From: Pyxidicoccus parkwaysis
GTDB taxonomy: Bacteria; Myxococcota; Myxococcia; Myxococcales; Myxococcaceae
Direction: 5' to 3'
DNA: 64,000 nt
Assembly: GCF_017301735.1 (NCBI RefSeq)
Contig: NZ_CP071090.1
Coordinates: 11,143,001-11,207,000 of the forward strand
The position numbers and the translations under genes are program-made. Of this stretch, positions 43,826 to 51,713 are shown one piece after another. How positions within the stretch are numbered: the first letter of the stretch is position 1; each line of letters begins with the position of its first letter. The notes under the pieces are model-generated. The model was given only the letters and a program-made list of their open reading frames with translations, did not search any database and was not told the origin of the DNA.

Positions 43826-44500
43826 ATGGCGAGCACCCGAAGCAAGACAGCGAAGACGCAAGTGCGGCCCGCTGAAGTCGTGCGGGAATACGGCCCGTTC
43901 TCAGGGAGCGGCAAGGTACACGGCGTCACGCATGATGGCCGCCACGTCTGGGCCGCCACCGGCGAGAAGCTCGTCGCCTTCGACCCCGCGAGCGGCAAGT
44001 CCGTGCGGACGCTGGACGTCGCCTCGGACGCGGGCACCGCGTTCGACGGCAAGCACCTGTTCCAGCTCGCGGAGGCCCGCATCGACAAAATCGACCCGGA
44101 GACGGGCAAGGTCCTCAAGTCGATACCGGCGCCTGGCGGCGGCAAGGACTCCGGGCTCACCTGGGCCGAGGGCTCGCTCTGGGTCGGCCAGTACCGGGAC
44201 CGGAAGATTCATCAAATCGACCCGGAGACGGGCGCCATCCTGCGCACCATCGAGTCCAACCGCTTCGTCACCGGCGTGACGTGGGTGGACGGCGAGCTCT
44301 GGCACGGCACCTGGGAGGGAGATGCGAGCGACGTGCGTCGCATCCACCCGCAGACAGGAGAGGTGCTGGAACGGATCGAGATGCCTGCCGGAGTCATGGT
44401 GAGCGGGCTCGAGTCGGATGGAGGCGAGTTGTTCTTCTGCGGCGGCGGGCCGAGCGGAAAGGTCCGCGCCGTGCGGCGACCGAAAGGAGCAGGCCCATGA
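43826..44500 (+). CDS. Glutamine-cyclotransferase/SMP-30-like beta-propeller protein
   Basis: A 224-residue cytoplasmic protein with repeated units reading as VWAATGEKLVAFDPASGK, LAEARIDKIDPETGKVL, VGQYRDRKIHQIDPETGAIL and VRRIHPQTGEVLERI. These are five or six blades of a glutamine-cyclotransferase/SMP-30-like propeller, with the repeated IDPETG turn as the hallmark. No signal peptide is seen. It follows the SARP-like regulator by 26 bp and couples to the DUF899 gene by ATGA overlap, so the three form an operon. Confidence 0.85.
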   Translation: MASTRSKTAKTQVRPAEVVREYGPFSGSGKVHGVTHDGRHVWAATGEKLVAFDPASGKSVRTLDVASDAGTAFDGKHLFQLAEARIDKIDPETGKVLKSIPAPGGGKDSGLTWAEGSLWVGQYRDRKIHQIDPETGAILRTIESNRFVTGVTWVDGELWHGTWEGDASDVRRIHPQTGEVLERIEMPAGVMVSGLESDGGELFFCGGGPSGKVRAVRRPKGAGP

Positions 44501-45198
44501 ATCACAGAATCGTCTCGCGCGAGGAGTGGCTGGCCGCGCGCAAGCAATTGATGCTCAAGGAGAAGGAGTTCACCCACGCGAGAGAGTCATTGAGCCGCGA
44601 GCGGCGTGAGCTTCCCTGGGTGCGCGTGGACAAGCCGTACGTCTTCCAGGGAGCCGAGGGCGCGGTGACGCTGTCGGAGCTCTTCCAGGGACGCAGCCAG
44701 CTCGTCGTGTATCACTTCATGTTCGCCCCGGAGTGGGAGACGGCTTGCAAGAGCTGCTCCTTCTGGGCGGACAGCTTCAACGGCATCGTGCCGCACCTGG
44801 CGCAGCGGGATGTGTCGTTCGTCGCGATTTCGCGTGCGCCCTTCGCGAAGCTCCAGGAGTTCGAGCGCCGCATGGGGTGGAGCTTCCGCTGGGTGTCCTC
44901 GGGCGGGACGGACTTCAACTTCGACTACTTCGTCTCCTTCACGCCGGAGGAGCTCGCCGCGCAGCGGTCGACGTACAACTACGGACCGAACGGGCTCTCC
45001 AAGTCGGACCTGCCCGGCATCAGCGCGTTCTACAAGGACGAGCGCGGTGACGTCTTCCACACGTACTCCTGCTACGCGCGTGGAATCGACATGATGAACA
45101 CGGCGTACCAGTACCTGGACCTCACGCCCAAGGGCCGCGACGAGCAGGCGCTCCCCTATCCGATGGCCTGGGTGAAGCTGCACGACGAGTACCGGTGA
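44497..45198 (+). CDS. DUF899 thioredoxin-like family protein
   Basis: A 233-residue protein of the DUF899 family: N-terminal EEWLAARKQLMLKEKEFTHARE, LPWVRVDKPYVFQG, the MFAPEWETACKSCSFWADSFNG peroxiredoxin-like active region (two Cys), FVAISRAPFAKLQEFERRMGWSFRWVSS, and a C-terminal TYSCYARGIDMMNTAYQYLDLTPKG. The family is a thioredoxin-fold group, often stress-related, with biochemistry not established. ATGA overlap with the propeller gene indicates translational coupling. Confidence 0.9.
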   Translation: MNHRIVSREEWLAARKQLMLKEKEFTHARESLSRERRELPWVRVDKPYVFQGAEGAVTLSELFQGRSQLVVYHFMFAPEWETACKSCSFWADSFNGIVPHLAQRDVSFVAISRAPFAKLQEFERRMGWSFRWVSSGGTDFNFDYFVSFTPEELAAQRSTYNYGPNGLSKSDLPGISAFYKDERGDVFHTYSCYARGIDMMNTAYQYLDLTPKGRDEQALPYPMAWVKLHDEYR

Positions 45199-45256
45199 CG
45201 CGTTCCTCCGACGAGGTGATGGACGCGGCGGCGGTGAAGTAGCAGCCTGGGTGGGC

Positions 45257-45946
45257 ATGGCCATCGACCTGACACCCGTGGTCCCCGAGGAGGTCATCTC
45301 GCTGGGCACGCTCATCGTGGACCTGGTGGGCGTGTTCGCGGGCTCGGTGCTGGGCGCGTTGCAGGCCGAGCGCCGGAAGATGGACCTGATGGGCTTCCTG
45401 GTGCTGGGGCTCGTCTCCGGCATTGGCGGCGGCATCATCCGCGACACGCTCTTGCAGGCGGGGCCTCCACTGGCGCTGGTGCGGCCGGGGTATCTCCCCG
45501 TGGCCTTCGTAGGCGCATTCGCCGCGTTCCTCTTCGAGCTGAGGCATGGGCCGGGCGTGAAGCTGCTCGCGACGCTGGACGCGCTGACGCTGGGCGCGTT
45601 CGCGGTGGCGGGGACGCAGCGCACGCTGGAGGTGGGGCTGCATCCGGGCACGGCGGTGTTGATGGGCGTCATCACCGCGGCGGGAGGAGGCATCGTCCGC
45701 GACGTGCTGACGCGGCAGACGCCCGCGCTGATGCGGGCCGTGCCGGGCTACTACGCCACGGCGGCGCTGGCCGCGAGCCTCGTCTGCATCGTCTTCTCGC
45801 AGGCGGGGCACCCGAAGCTGGCGCTGCTCGCGGGCATGTTCGTGGGCGGGGCGTTGAGGCTCGTGTCGCTGCGCCTCGGCTGGAGGCTCCCCGTCAAGCG
45901 CCCGCGCCCGCCAGGGGCTCCGCCGAAGGAGTCGGAGTCCCGGTAG
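45257..45946 (+). CDS. TRIC/UPF0126-family cation channel-like membrane protein
   Basis: A 229-residue integral membrane protein with seven hydrophobic helices in two pseudo-repeats. LGLVSGIGGGIIRDTLLQAGPP and MGVITAAGGGIVRDVLTRQTPA are the GGGxxRD signatures of the TRIC-type (UPF0126) family. Bacterial members are linked to cation or glycine transport. ATG 45257 or GTG 45251 could start it. It follows DUF899 by 58 bp and is convergent with the LysR gene by a 16-bp gap. Confidence 0.92.
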   Translation: MAIDLTPVVPEEVISLGTLIVDLVGVFAGSVLGALQAERRKMDLMGFLVLGLVSGIGGGIIRDTLLQAGPPLALVRPGYLPVAFVGAFAAFLFELRHGPGVKLLATLDALTLGAFAVAGTQRTLEVGLHPGTAVLMGVITAAGGGIVRDVLTRQTPALMRAVPGYYATAALAASLVCIVFSQAGHPKLALLAGMFVGGALRLVSLRLGWRLPVKRPRPPGAPPKESESR

Positions 45947-45962
45947 AGAGAGGGCCTCCTGC

Positions 45963-46841
45963 TCAGACGATACGAGATGGGAAGAGCCGCGCCAGCCAGT
46001 CCATGACGGCGGCGACGCGCGCGCTGTGGCGCAGGTCCTGGTGGGTGACGGCCCACAGCTCCCGCGTGGGGAGCGCGGCGCGCGGGAGCACGGGCACGAG
46101 GCGCGAGTCACTGGCCGCGAGCAGCTCCGGGAACACGGCGAGTCCCTGGCCCGCGGCGCAGGCGGACATGAGGACGGTGGTGGCGCTGGAGCGCAGGACG
46201 ACGCGCGCGGCGGGGACGTGGCGGTGCAGCCACTGCCCCGGCGGAGTGCCGTCCTGGGCCGACTCGGGACCGAGCCAGTCGTGCCGGGCCGCGTCCTTCA
46301 TTCCAGACGGACGGCCTCGGCGGGCGAAGTAGAGCTCGCTGGCGTAGACGCCGAAGGTGAAGGTGGCGAGCCTCCGGGCAATCAGGGACTGCTCGCGTGG
46401 GCGGAACAGGCGCAGGGCGACGTCCGCCTCGCGGCGGGACAGGTCCACGGCGAGGTTGGCCGCGCGCAGCTCCACTCGCAGCTCGGGATGGCGCTGCTGG
46501 AGCTCCACCAGCCTGGGCGCGAGCAGGTGCGTGGAGATGCCATCGCCCGCGGTGAGGCGCACCGGGCCGGACACGCGCTTGTCGGCGCCGGACAGCTCGC
46601 GCTCGGAGGCGAGCACCTCGGCCTCCACGCGCTCGGCGTGGGCTCGGAGCTGCGTGCCGCTCTCGCTGAGCACCAGCCCGTTGGGCGTGCGCTGGAAGAG
46701 CTTCACGCCGAGCGCCGTCTCCAGCGCGGCCAGCCTCCGGCCGATGGTGGTGGGCGCGACACGCAGCGCGCGTCCGGCCGAGGCATGCGTGCCGTGGCGG
46801 TGCACGGCGAGGAAGTAGCGCAGGTCGTCCCACTGGAGCAT
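45963..46841 (-). CDS. LysR-family transcriptional regulator
   Basis: A 292-residue LysR protein: HTH in WDDLRYFLAVHRHGTHASAGRAL and TTIGRRLAALETALGVKLFQRTPNGL, effector half with VRLTAGDGISTHLLAPRLVELQ and VLRSSATTVLMSACAAGQGLAVFPELL. Start ATG 46841 is the family-typical beginning. It is divergent from the quinone oxidoreductase (46917) across 75 bp packed with palindromes, so it most likely controls that gene. Confidence 0.92.
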   Translation of the reverse strand: MLQWDDLRYFLAVHRHGTHASAGRALRVAPTTIGRRLAALETALGVKLFQRTPNGLVLSESGTQLRAHAERVEAEVLASERELSGADKRVSGPVRLTAGDGISTHLLAPRLVELQQRHPELRVELRAANLAVDLSRREADVALRLFRPREQSLIARRLATFTFGVYASELYFARRGRPSGMKDAARHDWLGPESAQDGTPPGQWLHRHVPAARVVLRSSATTVLMSACAAGQGLAVFPELLAASDSRLVPVLPRAALPTRELWAVTHQDLRHSARVAAVMDWLARLFPSRIV

Positions 46842-46844
46842 GGC

Positions 46845-46870
46845 CGTGCATGTTTGCACGTCGGACGTGC
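46845..46870. promoter_or_regulatory. Overlapping palindromes between LysR and quinone oxidoreductase
   Basis: CGTGCA-TGTT-TGCACG (46845-46860) and GCACGTC-G-GACGTGC (46856-46870) are both perfect and overlap by five bases. They sit 3 bp upstream of the LysR start and about 50-70 bp upstream of the oxidoreductase start, matching a LysR-type operator. Confidence 0.65.
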
Positions 46871-46916
46871 ACGGACGTTCGTTTTCGCAGCTCGGGTCCA
46901 GGTGCATGTTGCGGGC

Positions 46917-47927
46917 ATGAAGACCTACGAACTGAGACAAGGAAGCGGTGTGGAGTCCCTGGTGCTGACGGAGCGGCCGGTGCCGGAGCCCGGGCCGCGC
47001 GAGCTGCGGGTGAAGCTGCGCGCCGTGTCGTTGAACTATCGGGATTGGGCCATCCTGCAGGGGACGTACGGCAACTTCGCGCGCCCGCTGGTGCCCGTCT
47101 CGGACGGCGTGGGCGAGGTGGTGGCCGTGGGCGCGGAGGTACGGCGCTTCAAGGTGGGGGACCGCGTGATTCCCGTGTACGTGCCGGACTGGGTGCGCGG
47201 CGGGCCCACGGAAGAGAGTGTCCGCCGGAGGCTGGGAGGCCCGCTGGACGGGCTGCTGCGCGAATACGCGTGTGTCCACGAGGACGCGGCGGTGGCAGCG
47301 CCGGCGCACCTGACGGACGCGGAGGCCGCCACGCTGCCCATCGCCGGTGTCACCGCGTGGCATGCGCTCTTCACGGCGGGGCGTGTGGGGCCTGGGGACA
47401 CGGTGGTGGTGCAGGGGACGGGTGGGGTGTCGCTGTTCGTGCTCCAGTTGGCGCGGCTGGCGGGAGCGCGGGTGCTCGTCACGTCGCGGAGCCCGGTGAA
47501 GCTGGAGCGGGCGATGGCGCTGGGGGCGACGGCTGGCATCCACACGGGCTCGGAGCCGGAGTGGGAGGCGCGGGTGCTGGCACTGACGGAGGGGCGCGGA
47601 GCGGACCACGTGGTGGACGTGGTGGGCGGAGAGGGTGTCGCGCGCTCGATTGAGGCGGTGCGGGTGGGCGGGACGGTGACGCTGGTGGGCTTCCTGGACA
47701 GCCCCACGGTGCGTTTCGATCTGGCGCGGGCCTTCCGGCGAATCGTCCGGCTGCAGGCGGTGTCCGCGGGCAGCCGGGAGGACTTGGAGTCACTGGGACG
47801 AGCGCTGGCGGCGCAGGGCGTGCGGCCGGTGGTGGACCGCGTGTTCTCCTTCGACGAGGCGCGCGCGGCCTATGAGTACCTGGCCAGCGGGGCGCAGTTC
47901 GGGAAGGTGGTCATCACGCTCCCGTGA
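46917..47927 (+). CDS. Zinc-independent NAD(P)-dependent alcohol dehydrogenase/quinone oxidoreductase
   Basis: A 336-residue MDR-superfamily enzyme: GroES-like half with RAVSLNYRDWAILQG..., DGVGEVVAVGAEVRRFKVGDRV and PIAGVTAWHALFTAG; Rossmann half with VVVQGTGGVSLFVLQLARLAGARV (GxGxxG-type). The structural Cys ligands of zinc ADHs are missing, so it is a quinone reductase-type enzyme using NAD(P)H. It reads divergently from a LysR regulator with an intervening operator. The C-terminus FGKVVITLP is typical. Confidence 0.92.
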   Translation: MKTYELRQGSGVESLVLTERPVPEPGPRELRVKLRAVSLNYRDWAILQGTYGNFARPLVPVSDGVGEVVAVGAEVRRFKVGDRVIPVYVPDWVRGGPTEESVRRRLGGPLDGLLREYACVHEDAAVAAPAHLTDAEAATLPIAGVTAWHALFTAGRVGPGDTVVVQGTGGVSLFVLQLARLAGARVLVTSRSPVKLERAMALGATAGIHTGSEPEWEARVLALTEGRGADHVVDVVGGEGVARSIEAVRVGGTVTLVGFLDSPTVRFDLARAFRRIVRLQAVSAGSREDLESLGRALAAQGVRPVVDRVFSFDEARAAYEYLASGAQFGKVVITLP

Positions 47928-47975
47928 GGCGGCGCGCTATGGTGACTCGCGTCACCGCCAGAGGGGGCGCGCTCC

Positions 47976-48911
47976 ATGAGTGTGTTGTCGACCGTCGCGA
48001 TGTTGCTCGTGCTGAAGGCCGGTGGAGGGCCGCGGACCATCGACTTCATCTACACCGTGGGGCCCTATGTCAACAGCACCGCGACCTATGTCGCGTGCGC
48101 TGCGCCGGGCGCCGGCACGGTGGATTACTGCGTGGTGGGTGGCGCCTGGGTGGGGCTGTGCTCGAAGAAGGAGACTCCGCTCGCACTGGCTCGCGTCGAG
48201 GGCCCGCTCGTCTTCTCGAACCGGCTTCCGCGCATCGAGGGCTGTGAGGAGAATGTCCGGCTGATGTGGAAGCGCCAGGGGAGCGAGGCGCCGGCCTATC
48301 AGGCTCCGAAGGCCGGAGTGCAGAAGGTGGGAGCGCAGGTGTCTTCCGTGGAGCTCACCGAGGGGGACCGCACGTACTCCCTCGTGCTGGACCAGAAGAC
48401 GCTCCGGCTCGAAGTGAAAGATGCGGCGGGGAAGAAGCGAGCTCTGTCGCTGCAGAAGGAGTTCGGCGACGCGGTGAAGCAGTCGACGTCCGCGGTGCTC
48501 GACTTCGTGGGGGACGTGAGTGGTGACGGTGCTCCCGAGGCCATCGTCGCGCTCTCTCTCGATGGGTATACGCGGACCTTCGAGAGCAAGTGGAACGTCC
48601 CGGTCGCGGTAATGGTCTCCCTGTCGGACCCGTTGCGGGTGGTGGGTTTCACCTCCGGCTCGCCATTCAAGCTGTACAGCGCCCGGCACTGCGCGGAAGT
48701 GGGCTGCGATGTGATTGCCTACCTGGACGATCAGGCGTCGTGCGCGCACTTCGCGGGAGAGGAGCCCTACGACGAGGAGCGGCGGAAGTTCATCGAGGAC
48801 GCCATGCAGGGCTGCGACAAGCTGGAGGCGCGGCGACTGGCGCTGCTCAAGAAGTACCGCGACAACGCGCGCGTGAAGAAGGCACTCACGCCAGAGGCGT
48901 CCGTGGATTGA
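47976..48911 (+). CDS. Putative exported protein of unknown function
   Basis: A 311-residue protein beginning with a short hydrophobic segment (VLSTVAMLLVLKAGGG) that may be a signal peptide. The body is strand-rich with Cys residues (YVACAAPGAG, DYCVVGGAW, GLCSKKE, RHCAEVGCD) and a segment DFVGDVSGDGAPEAIVALSLDGY that resembles an FG-GAP/calcium-binding loop. I do not recognise the family. GAGGGGG precedes the start. A strong hairpin follows the stop at 48959. Confidence 0.75.
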   Translation: MSVLSTVAMLLVLKAGGGPRTIDFIYTVGPYVNSTATYVACAAPGAGTVDYCVVGGAWVGLCSKKETPLALARVEGPLVFSNRLPRIEGCEENVRLMWKRQGSEAPAYQAPKAGVQKVGAQVSSVELTEGDRTYSLVLDQKTLRLEVKDAAGKKRALSLQKEFGDAVKQSTSAVLDFVGDVSGDGAPEAIVALSLDGYTRTFESKWNVPVAVMVSLSDPLRVVGFTSGSPFKLYSARHCAEVGCDVIAYLDDQASCAHFAGEEPYDEERRKFIEDAMQGCDKLEARRLALLKKYRDNARVKKALTPEASVD

Positions 48912-48958
48912 GTCGGGTTGACGCCCCGGGCCTCGGGTGTTACCCAGTCCTCGTCTGA

Positions 48959-48981
48959 CCGCGGCTGTGACGCAGCCGCGG
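48959..48981 (+). terminator. GC-rich hairpin after the 47976 gene
   Basis: CCGCGGCTG (48959-48967) and CAGCCGCGG (48973-48981) form a perfect 9-bp stem with a 5-nt loop, 48 nt after the stop codon. No T-run follows, so it is a likely hairpin-type terminator or pause element rather than a classical intrinsic terminator. Confidence 0.5.
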
Positions 48982-49090
48982 GCCTCTCTCTCCGGGAGGC
49001 GAACAAAGCTACGTCACTTGACGCGCGGGCGGAGACGCCCAGGACGCGGAGGGTGGCGAGCTTTCGTCACTCTCCACAGAGGACATGGAG

Positions 49091-49747
49091 ATGACTTCTC
49101 AGGGACCTTCCGATGATGTGACGCGGGCCTATGACGTCTGGGCCGACGTCTATGACTCCCAGCCCAATGCGACGCGCGACCTCGACGCCGCCGTCGTGCG
49201 CGCCCAGGACCCCGCGCTCTTCCAAGGCGACGTCCTGGAGCTCGGCGCCGGCACCGGGAAGAACACCGAGTGGCTGGCCCCACGGGCTCGCAGCCTGCTC
49301 GCGCTCGACGGCTCCGAGGGCATGCTCCAGCGCGCCCGCCAGCGCCCCGGTGTCGAGCGCGTCCGCTTCGTCCAGCATGACCTGCGCACGCCGTGGCCCA
49401 CTCCGGACGGCAGTCACGACACGCTCATCTGCAACCTCGTGCTGGAGCACATCGAAGACCTGCCCTTCGTCTTCTCCGAGGCCCGGCGCGTGGTACGGCC
49501 TGGAGGCCATTTCCTCGTCTGCGAGCTCCACCCGTTCCGCCAGCTCCAGGGCAGTCAGGCCCGCTTCGAGCACCCCGAGACGCGCGAGACCCAGCGCGTC
49601 CCCGCGTACCTGCACGACGTCTCCGAGTACCTCAACGCCGCGGCCCGCGCGGGCTTCGTCCTGCTCCAGGCCGGAGACTGGAGGGACTCCGAGGCACCTC
49701 GGACCGCGGTGCCCCGGCTGCTCTCGCTGCTGTGGCGGGCTGTGTGA
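49091..49747 (+). CDS. SAM-dependent class I methyltransferase
   Basis: A 218-residue methyltransferase: RAYDVWADVYDSQ at the N-terminus, SAM-binding motif I VLELGAGTGKNTEWLA, motif II LLALDGSEGMLQRARQ, then VRFVQHDLRTPWP, NLVLEHIED and GGHFLVCELHPF. It belongs to the UbiE/Methyltransf_11 group; the substrate is unknown. ATG 49091 is preferred over ATG 49085 because AGAGG (49078-49082) sits 8 nt before it. It converges on the 49814-57238 operon with a 66-bp gap, so it is not obviously part of it. Confidence 0.9.
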   Translation: MTSQGPSDDVTRAYDVWADVYDSQPNATRDLDAAVVRAQDPALFQGDVLELGAGTGKNTEWLAPRARSLLALDGSEGMLQRARQRPGVERVRFVQHDLRTPWPTPDGSHDTLICNLVLEHIEDLPFVFSEARRVVRPGGHFLVCELHPFRQLQGSQARFEHPETRETQRVPAYLHDVSEYLNAAARAGFVLLQAGDWRDSEAPRTAVPRLLSLLWRAV

Positions 49748-49813
49748 GTCGGCTCAGCCCACCCGCGGCGGTTTGATGCATCGCCGCGCTCGTACTCCGC
49801 GAGGCAGGACGGC

Positions 49814-50824
49814 TCAGCCGACCTGCGGCGGCTTGAAGCACAGCCGCACCACGTCGCCTCGCTTCAGCGGCGCGAGGTACTCGGGCAGCTCGCCCTGCAC
49901 CCGGAAGGACTTCACGTAGTAGCTGCCGGTGTCCACCACCGGCAGTTCGTGCTCGGCGAGCCACGTGCCCACCCAGGCGCGACGCTCGTCATCCACCGCC
50001 TGCATCCGCTCCATGTCCACCGCGAGGAAGGCCTTCGCCGCCAGCGCGTTGAAGAAGTACGTGTGCCAGTTCCACTGCGTCTCGAAGCGCTTCCGGTACG
50101 GGTGGTCCTTGTGCACCAGCGCCACGCCGAGCTGCGACGCCGTCAGCCCGAAGCCCCGGCTGAAGCTGATGGACAGCACCGACTTCGGCAGCAGCGGTAG
50201 CAACTGGCCCGCCACCTCCGTGCGCTCCGCGCCCGACAGCGTCGGGTAGAGGTTCAGGTTGAGCAGGCACTGCGACGACGCCCCGAGGAACGCCAGCATC
50301 TCCTCCGTCACGTGCCCATTGCGCACCGAGGGAATGCACAGGCACGCCAGCGCTCCAGGAGTCTCCGCGTCCCAGCGGATGCCCTCCTGCTGCGTGCAGC
50401 CGACGGTGAAGCCATGCCAGTCGCCGGGGTACAGGCGCACCGGCTCTCGCGCGGCCACTGCTTCCACGAGGTGGCTCATGAAGTCGCAGTCGCTGCCCGC
50501 CGCGAAGGCCACGTAGTCGTCGAGCCGCCACACGCCGCCGCTGAGCGCGCTCAGTCGCGCCTTCACCTTCGGCACCAGCTCTTCGTGGAAGAAGCGCAGG
50601 CCTCGCGTGTAGTGCTGCGTGAGGTCGTCCGCCGTCAGCCCTTCCGCCGCGCGACGGTACGCCTCCGCTCCCGCCGCGTACCCCACGGGGAGCAGCGGGC
50701 GGAAGGTCTCCACCGCGTCCGGAGGCAGCGCCTTCGCTAGTCGCTCAGCCGATACAACAGGCTCCGCGAGTCCTCCAGTGATGCGTACACGCTGCCGTCC
50801 GATAACAGATTCAGCGAGCGGCAC
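49814..50824 (-). CDS. Aminotransferase-fold (PLP fold type I) protein lacking the Schiff-base lysine
   Basis: A 336-residue protein if started at GTG 50824, which has AGGAG 8 nt upstream; the frame is open to 50872. It has the order of class I/II aminotransferases: a Gly-Ser-Asp entry (YVAFAAGSDCDF, 105-115), a pGD turn, a PSVRNGHVTEEMLAFL stretch, and SISFSRGFGLTASQLG at 218-233, where the expected PLP-lysine of SFSKxFGLxGxRxG is Arg223. It is therefore either a non-catalytic aminotransferase relative or a different PLP use. It overlaps the radical SAM gene by 88 bp and is the last gene of the operon. Confidence 0.72.
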   Translation of the reverse strand: MPLAESVIGRQRVRITGGLAEPVVSAERLAKALPPDAVETFRPLLPVGYAAGAEAYRRAAEGLTADDLTQHYTRGLRFFHEELVPKVKARLSALSGGVWRLDDYVAFAAGSDCDFMSHLVEAVAAREPVRLYPGDWHGFTVGCTQQEGIRWDAETPGALACLCIPSVRNGHVTEEMLAFLGASSQCLLNLNLYPTLSGAERTEVAGQLLPLLPKSVLSISFSRGFGLTASQLGVALVHKDHPYRKRFETQWNWHTYFFNALAAKAFLAVDMERMQAVDDERRAWVGTWLAEHELPVVDTGSYYVKSFRVQGELPEYLAPLKRGDVVRLCFKPPQVG

Positions 50825-51624
50825 AGTCCGTTCTCCTGTTCCCACTGCGGCGTCGGCTCCCGGTAGTAGCAAACCTGTACCTCCTCGAATCTGCGAATCA
50901 CGGGGCCCCAGGGCAGGCGACCCACCACCTGTCCTTGTCCCTCGAAGACGTCTTCTTCCACCTGGTGCTCGCGGGCCCAGCGGTCCGCCGGGGACTCGCG
51001 GAACACCGACTGCGCGTAGGCCACATAGGTGTGCTTGAAGGTGAACTCGCGCACGCCGAGCGGGGACAGCGCCTGGATGTAGCGCCAGGCGTCCTCCCGG
51101 CTGTCCACGTGCCCGCGCGCCATGACGCAGGTGGCTCGCACCTTGAGCGGCTTCGCGGCGTCCAGGAAGTCCGCGCGCAGCGGGGCCTGCTTGCCCATCA
51201 GGGCCCGGTTGTCCGCGTCGTCCACCGCGTGGCGGGACCAGCAGACGTAGGAGAGTCCCGCGTCCGCCAGTTGCTCCGCGAGCGCTCGGGTGAGGAAGGT
51301 TCCGTTGGTGAAGAGGGCCACTTCATCGAAGAAGCGGCGGCCCTCGCGCACGAGGTGGAGCACGGTCTCCGGACGTAGCAGCGGCTCACCGCCTCCGGTG
51401 ATGACGAGGCGCGTGGCTCCGCGCTCGCGTGCGTTCCGGTAGTAGCTCGCCACGTCCAGGTGCAGGAGGTCTGAGGTTTCGTGCTTCAGCGCGCTGATGG
51501 ACGAGCGCGAGAAGCAGAACGGGCAGCGCAGGTTGCACGCGAGCCGCACCGGCAGCACGCTGCATGTCAGCGCGCGGCAGTGCTCCCAGGGCACGAGCGA
51601 GGGCAGGGGCTTCGCGGCGCTCAT
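50737..51624 (-). CDS. Radical SAM enzyme
   Basis: A 295-residue radical SAM protein with CxxxCxxC at 30-37 (CNLRCPFC) that would bind a 4Fe-4S cluster, followed by the GGGEP motif (77-81; LVITGGGEPLLRPE). A later core region reads LPLRA..DAAKPLKVRATCVM, and the C-terminal region has an auxiliary-like Cys pair (VQVCYY...GLCRSLNLLSDGSVY) similar to a short SPASM/twitch tail. It would generate a 5'-deoxyadenosyl radical. Its start overlaps the stop of a 30-residue peptide gene by ATGA, so the peptide is a candidate substrate. Fifth or later gene of the MoxR operon. Confidence 0.92.
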   Translation of the reverse strand: MSAAKPLPSLVPWEHCRALTCSVLPVRLACNLRCPFCFSRSSISALKHETSDLLHLDVASYYRNARERGATRLVITGGGEPLLRPETVLHLVREGRRFFDEVALFTNGTFLTRALAEQLADAGLSYVCWSRHAVDDADNRALMGKQAPLRADFLDAAKPLKVRATCVMARGHVDSREDAWRYIQALSPLGVREFTFKHTYVAYAQSVFRESPADRWAREHQVEEDVFEGQGQVVGRLPWGPVIRRFEEVQVCYYREPTPQWEQENGLCRSLNLLSDGSVYASLEDSRSLLYRLSD

Positions 51625-51713
51625 TTCCTCGCGCCTCCCTCTGCGTCGCGTGCTCCTTGCAGTCGGTGGCCGACCCAGATGTCGCCGCGATCAACGAGCC
51701 TTGCGGTGGTCAT
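51621..51713 (-). CDS. 30-residue peptide gene, candidate RiPP precursor
   Basis: An ATG at 51713 (complement) opens a 30-codon frame: MTTARLVDRG at the start, an aromatic core with DIWVGH, and a charged Gly/Ala tail ending GGARK. Its start overlaps the upstream stop (ATGA at 51710-51713) and its stop overlaps the radical SAM start (ATGA at 51621-51624). AAGGAGG (complement of 51723-51729) is placed 9 nt upstream, the best ribosome site in the operon. Peptides directly before radical SAM genes are often RiPP precursors. It has no Cys, so thioether chemistry is excluded. Too small for family matching; could instead be a non-coding coupling spacer. Confidence 0.6.
   Translation of the reverse strand: MTTARLVDRGDIWVGHRLQGARDAEGGARK

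Noticed and set aside
50825..50872. Upstream start (50872) for the aminotransferase-like gene
   Set aside because: It lacks a ribosome site, adds 16 residues of antisense-like sequence and lengthens the overlap; GTG 50824 has AGGAG at a good distance.
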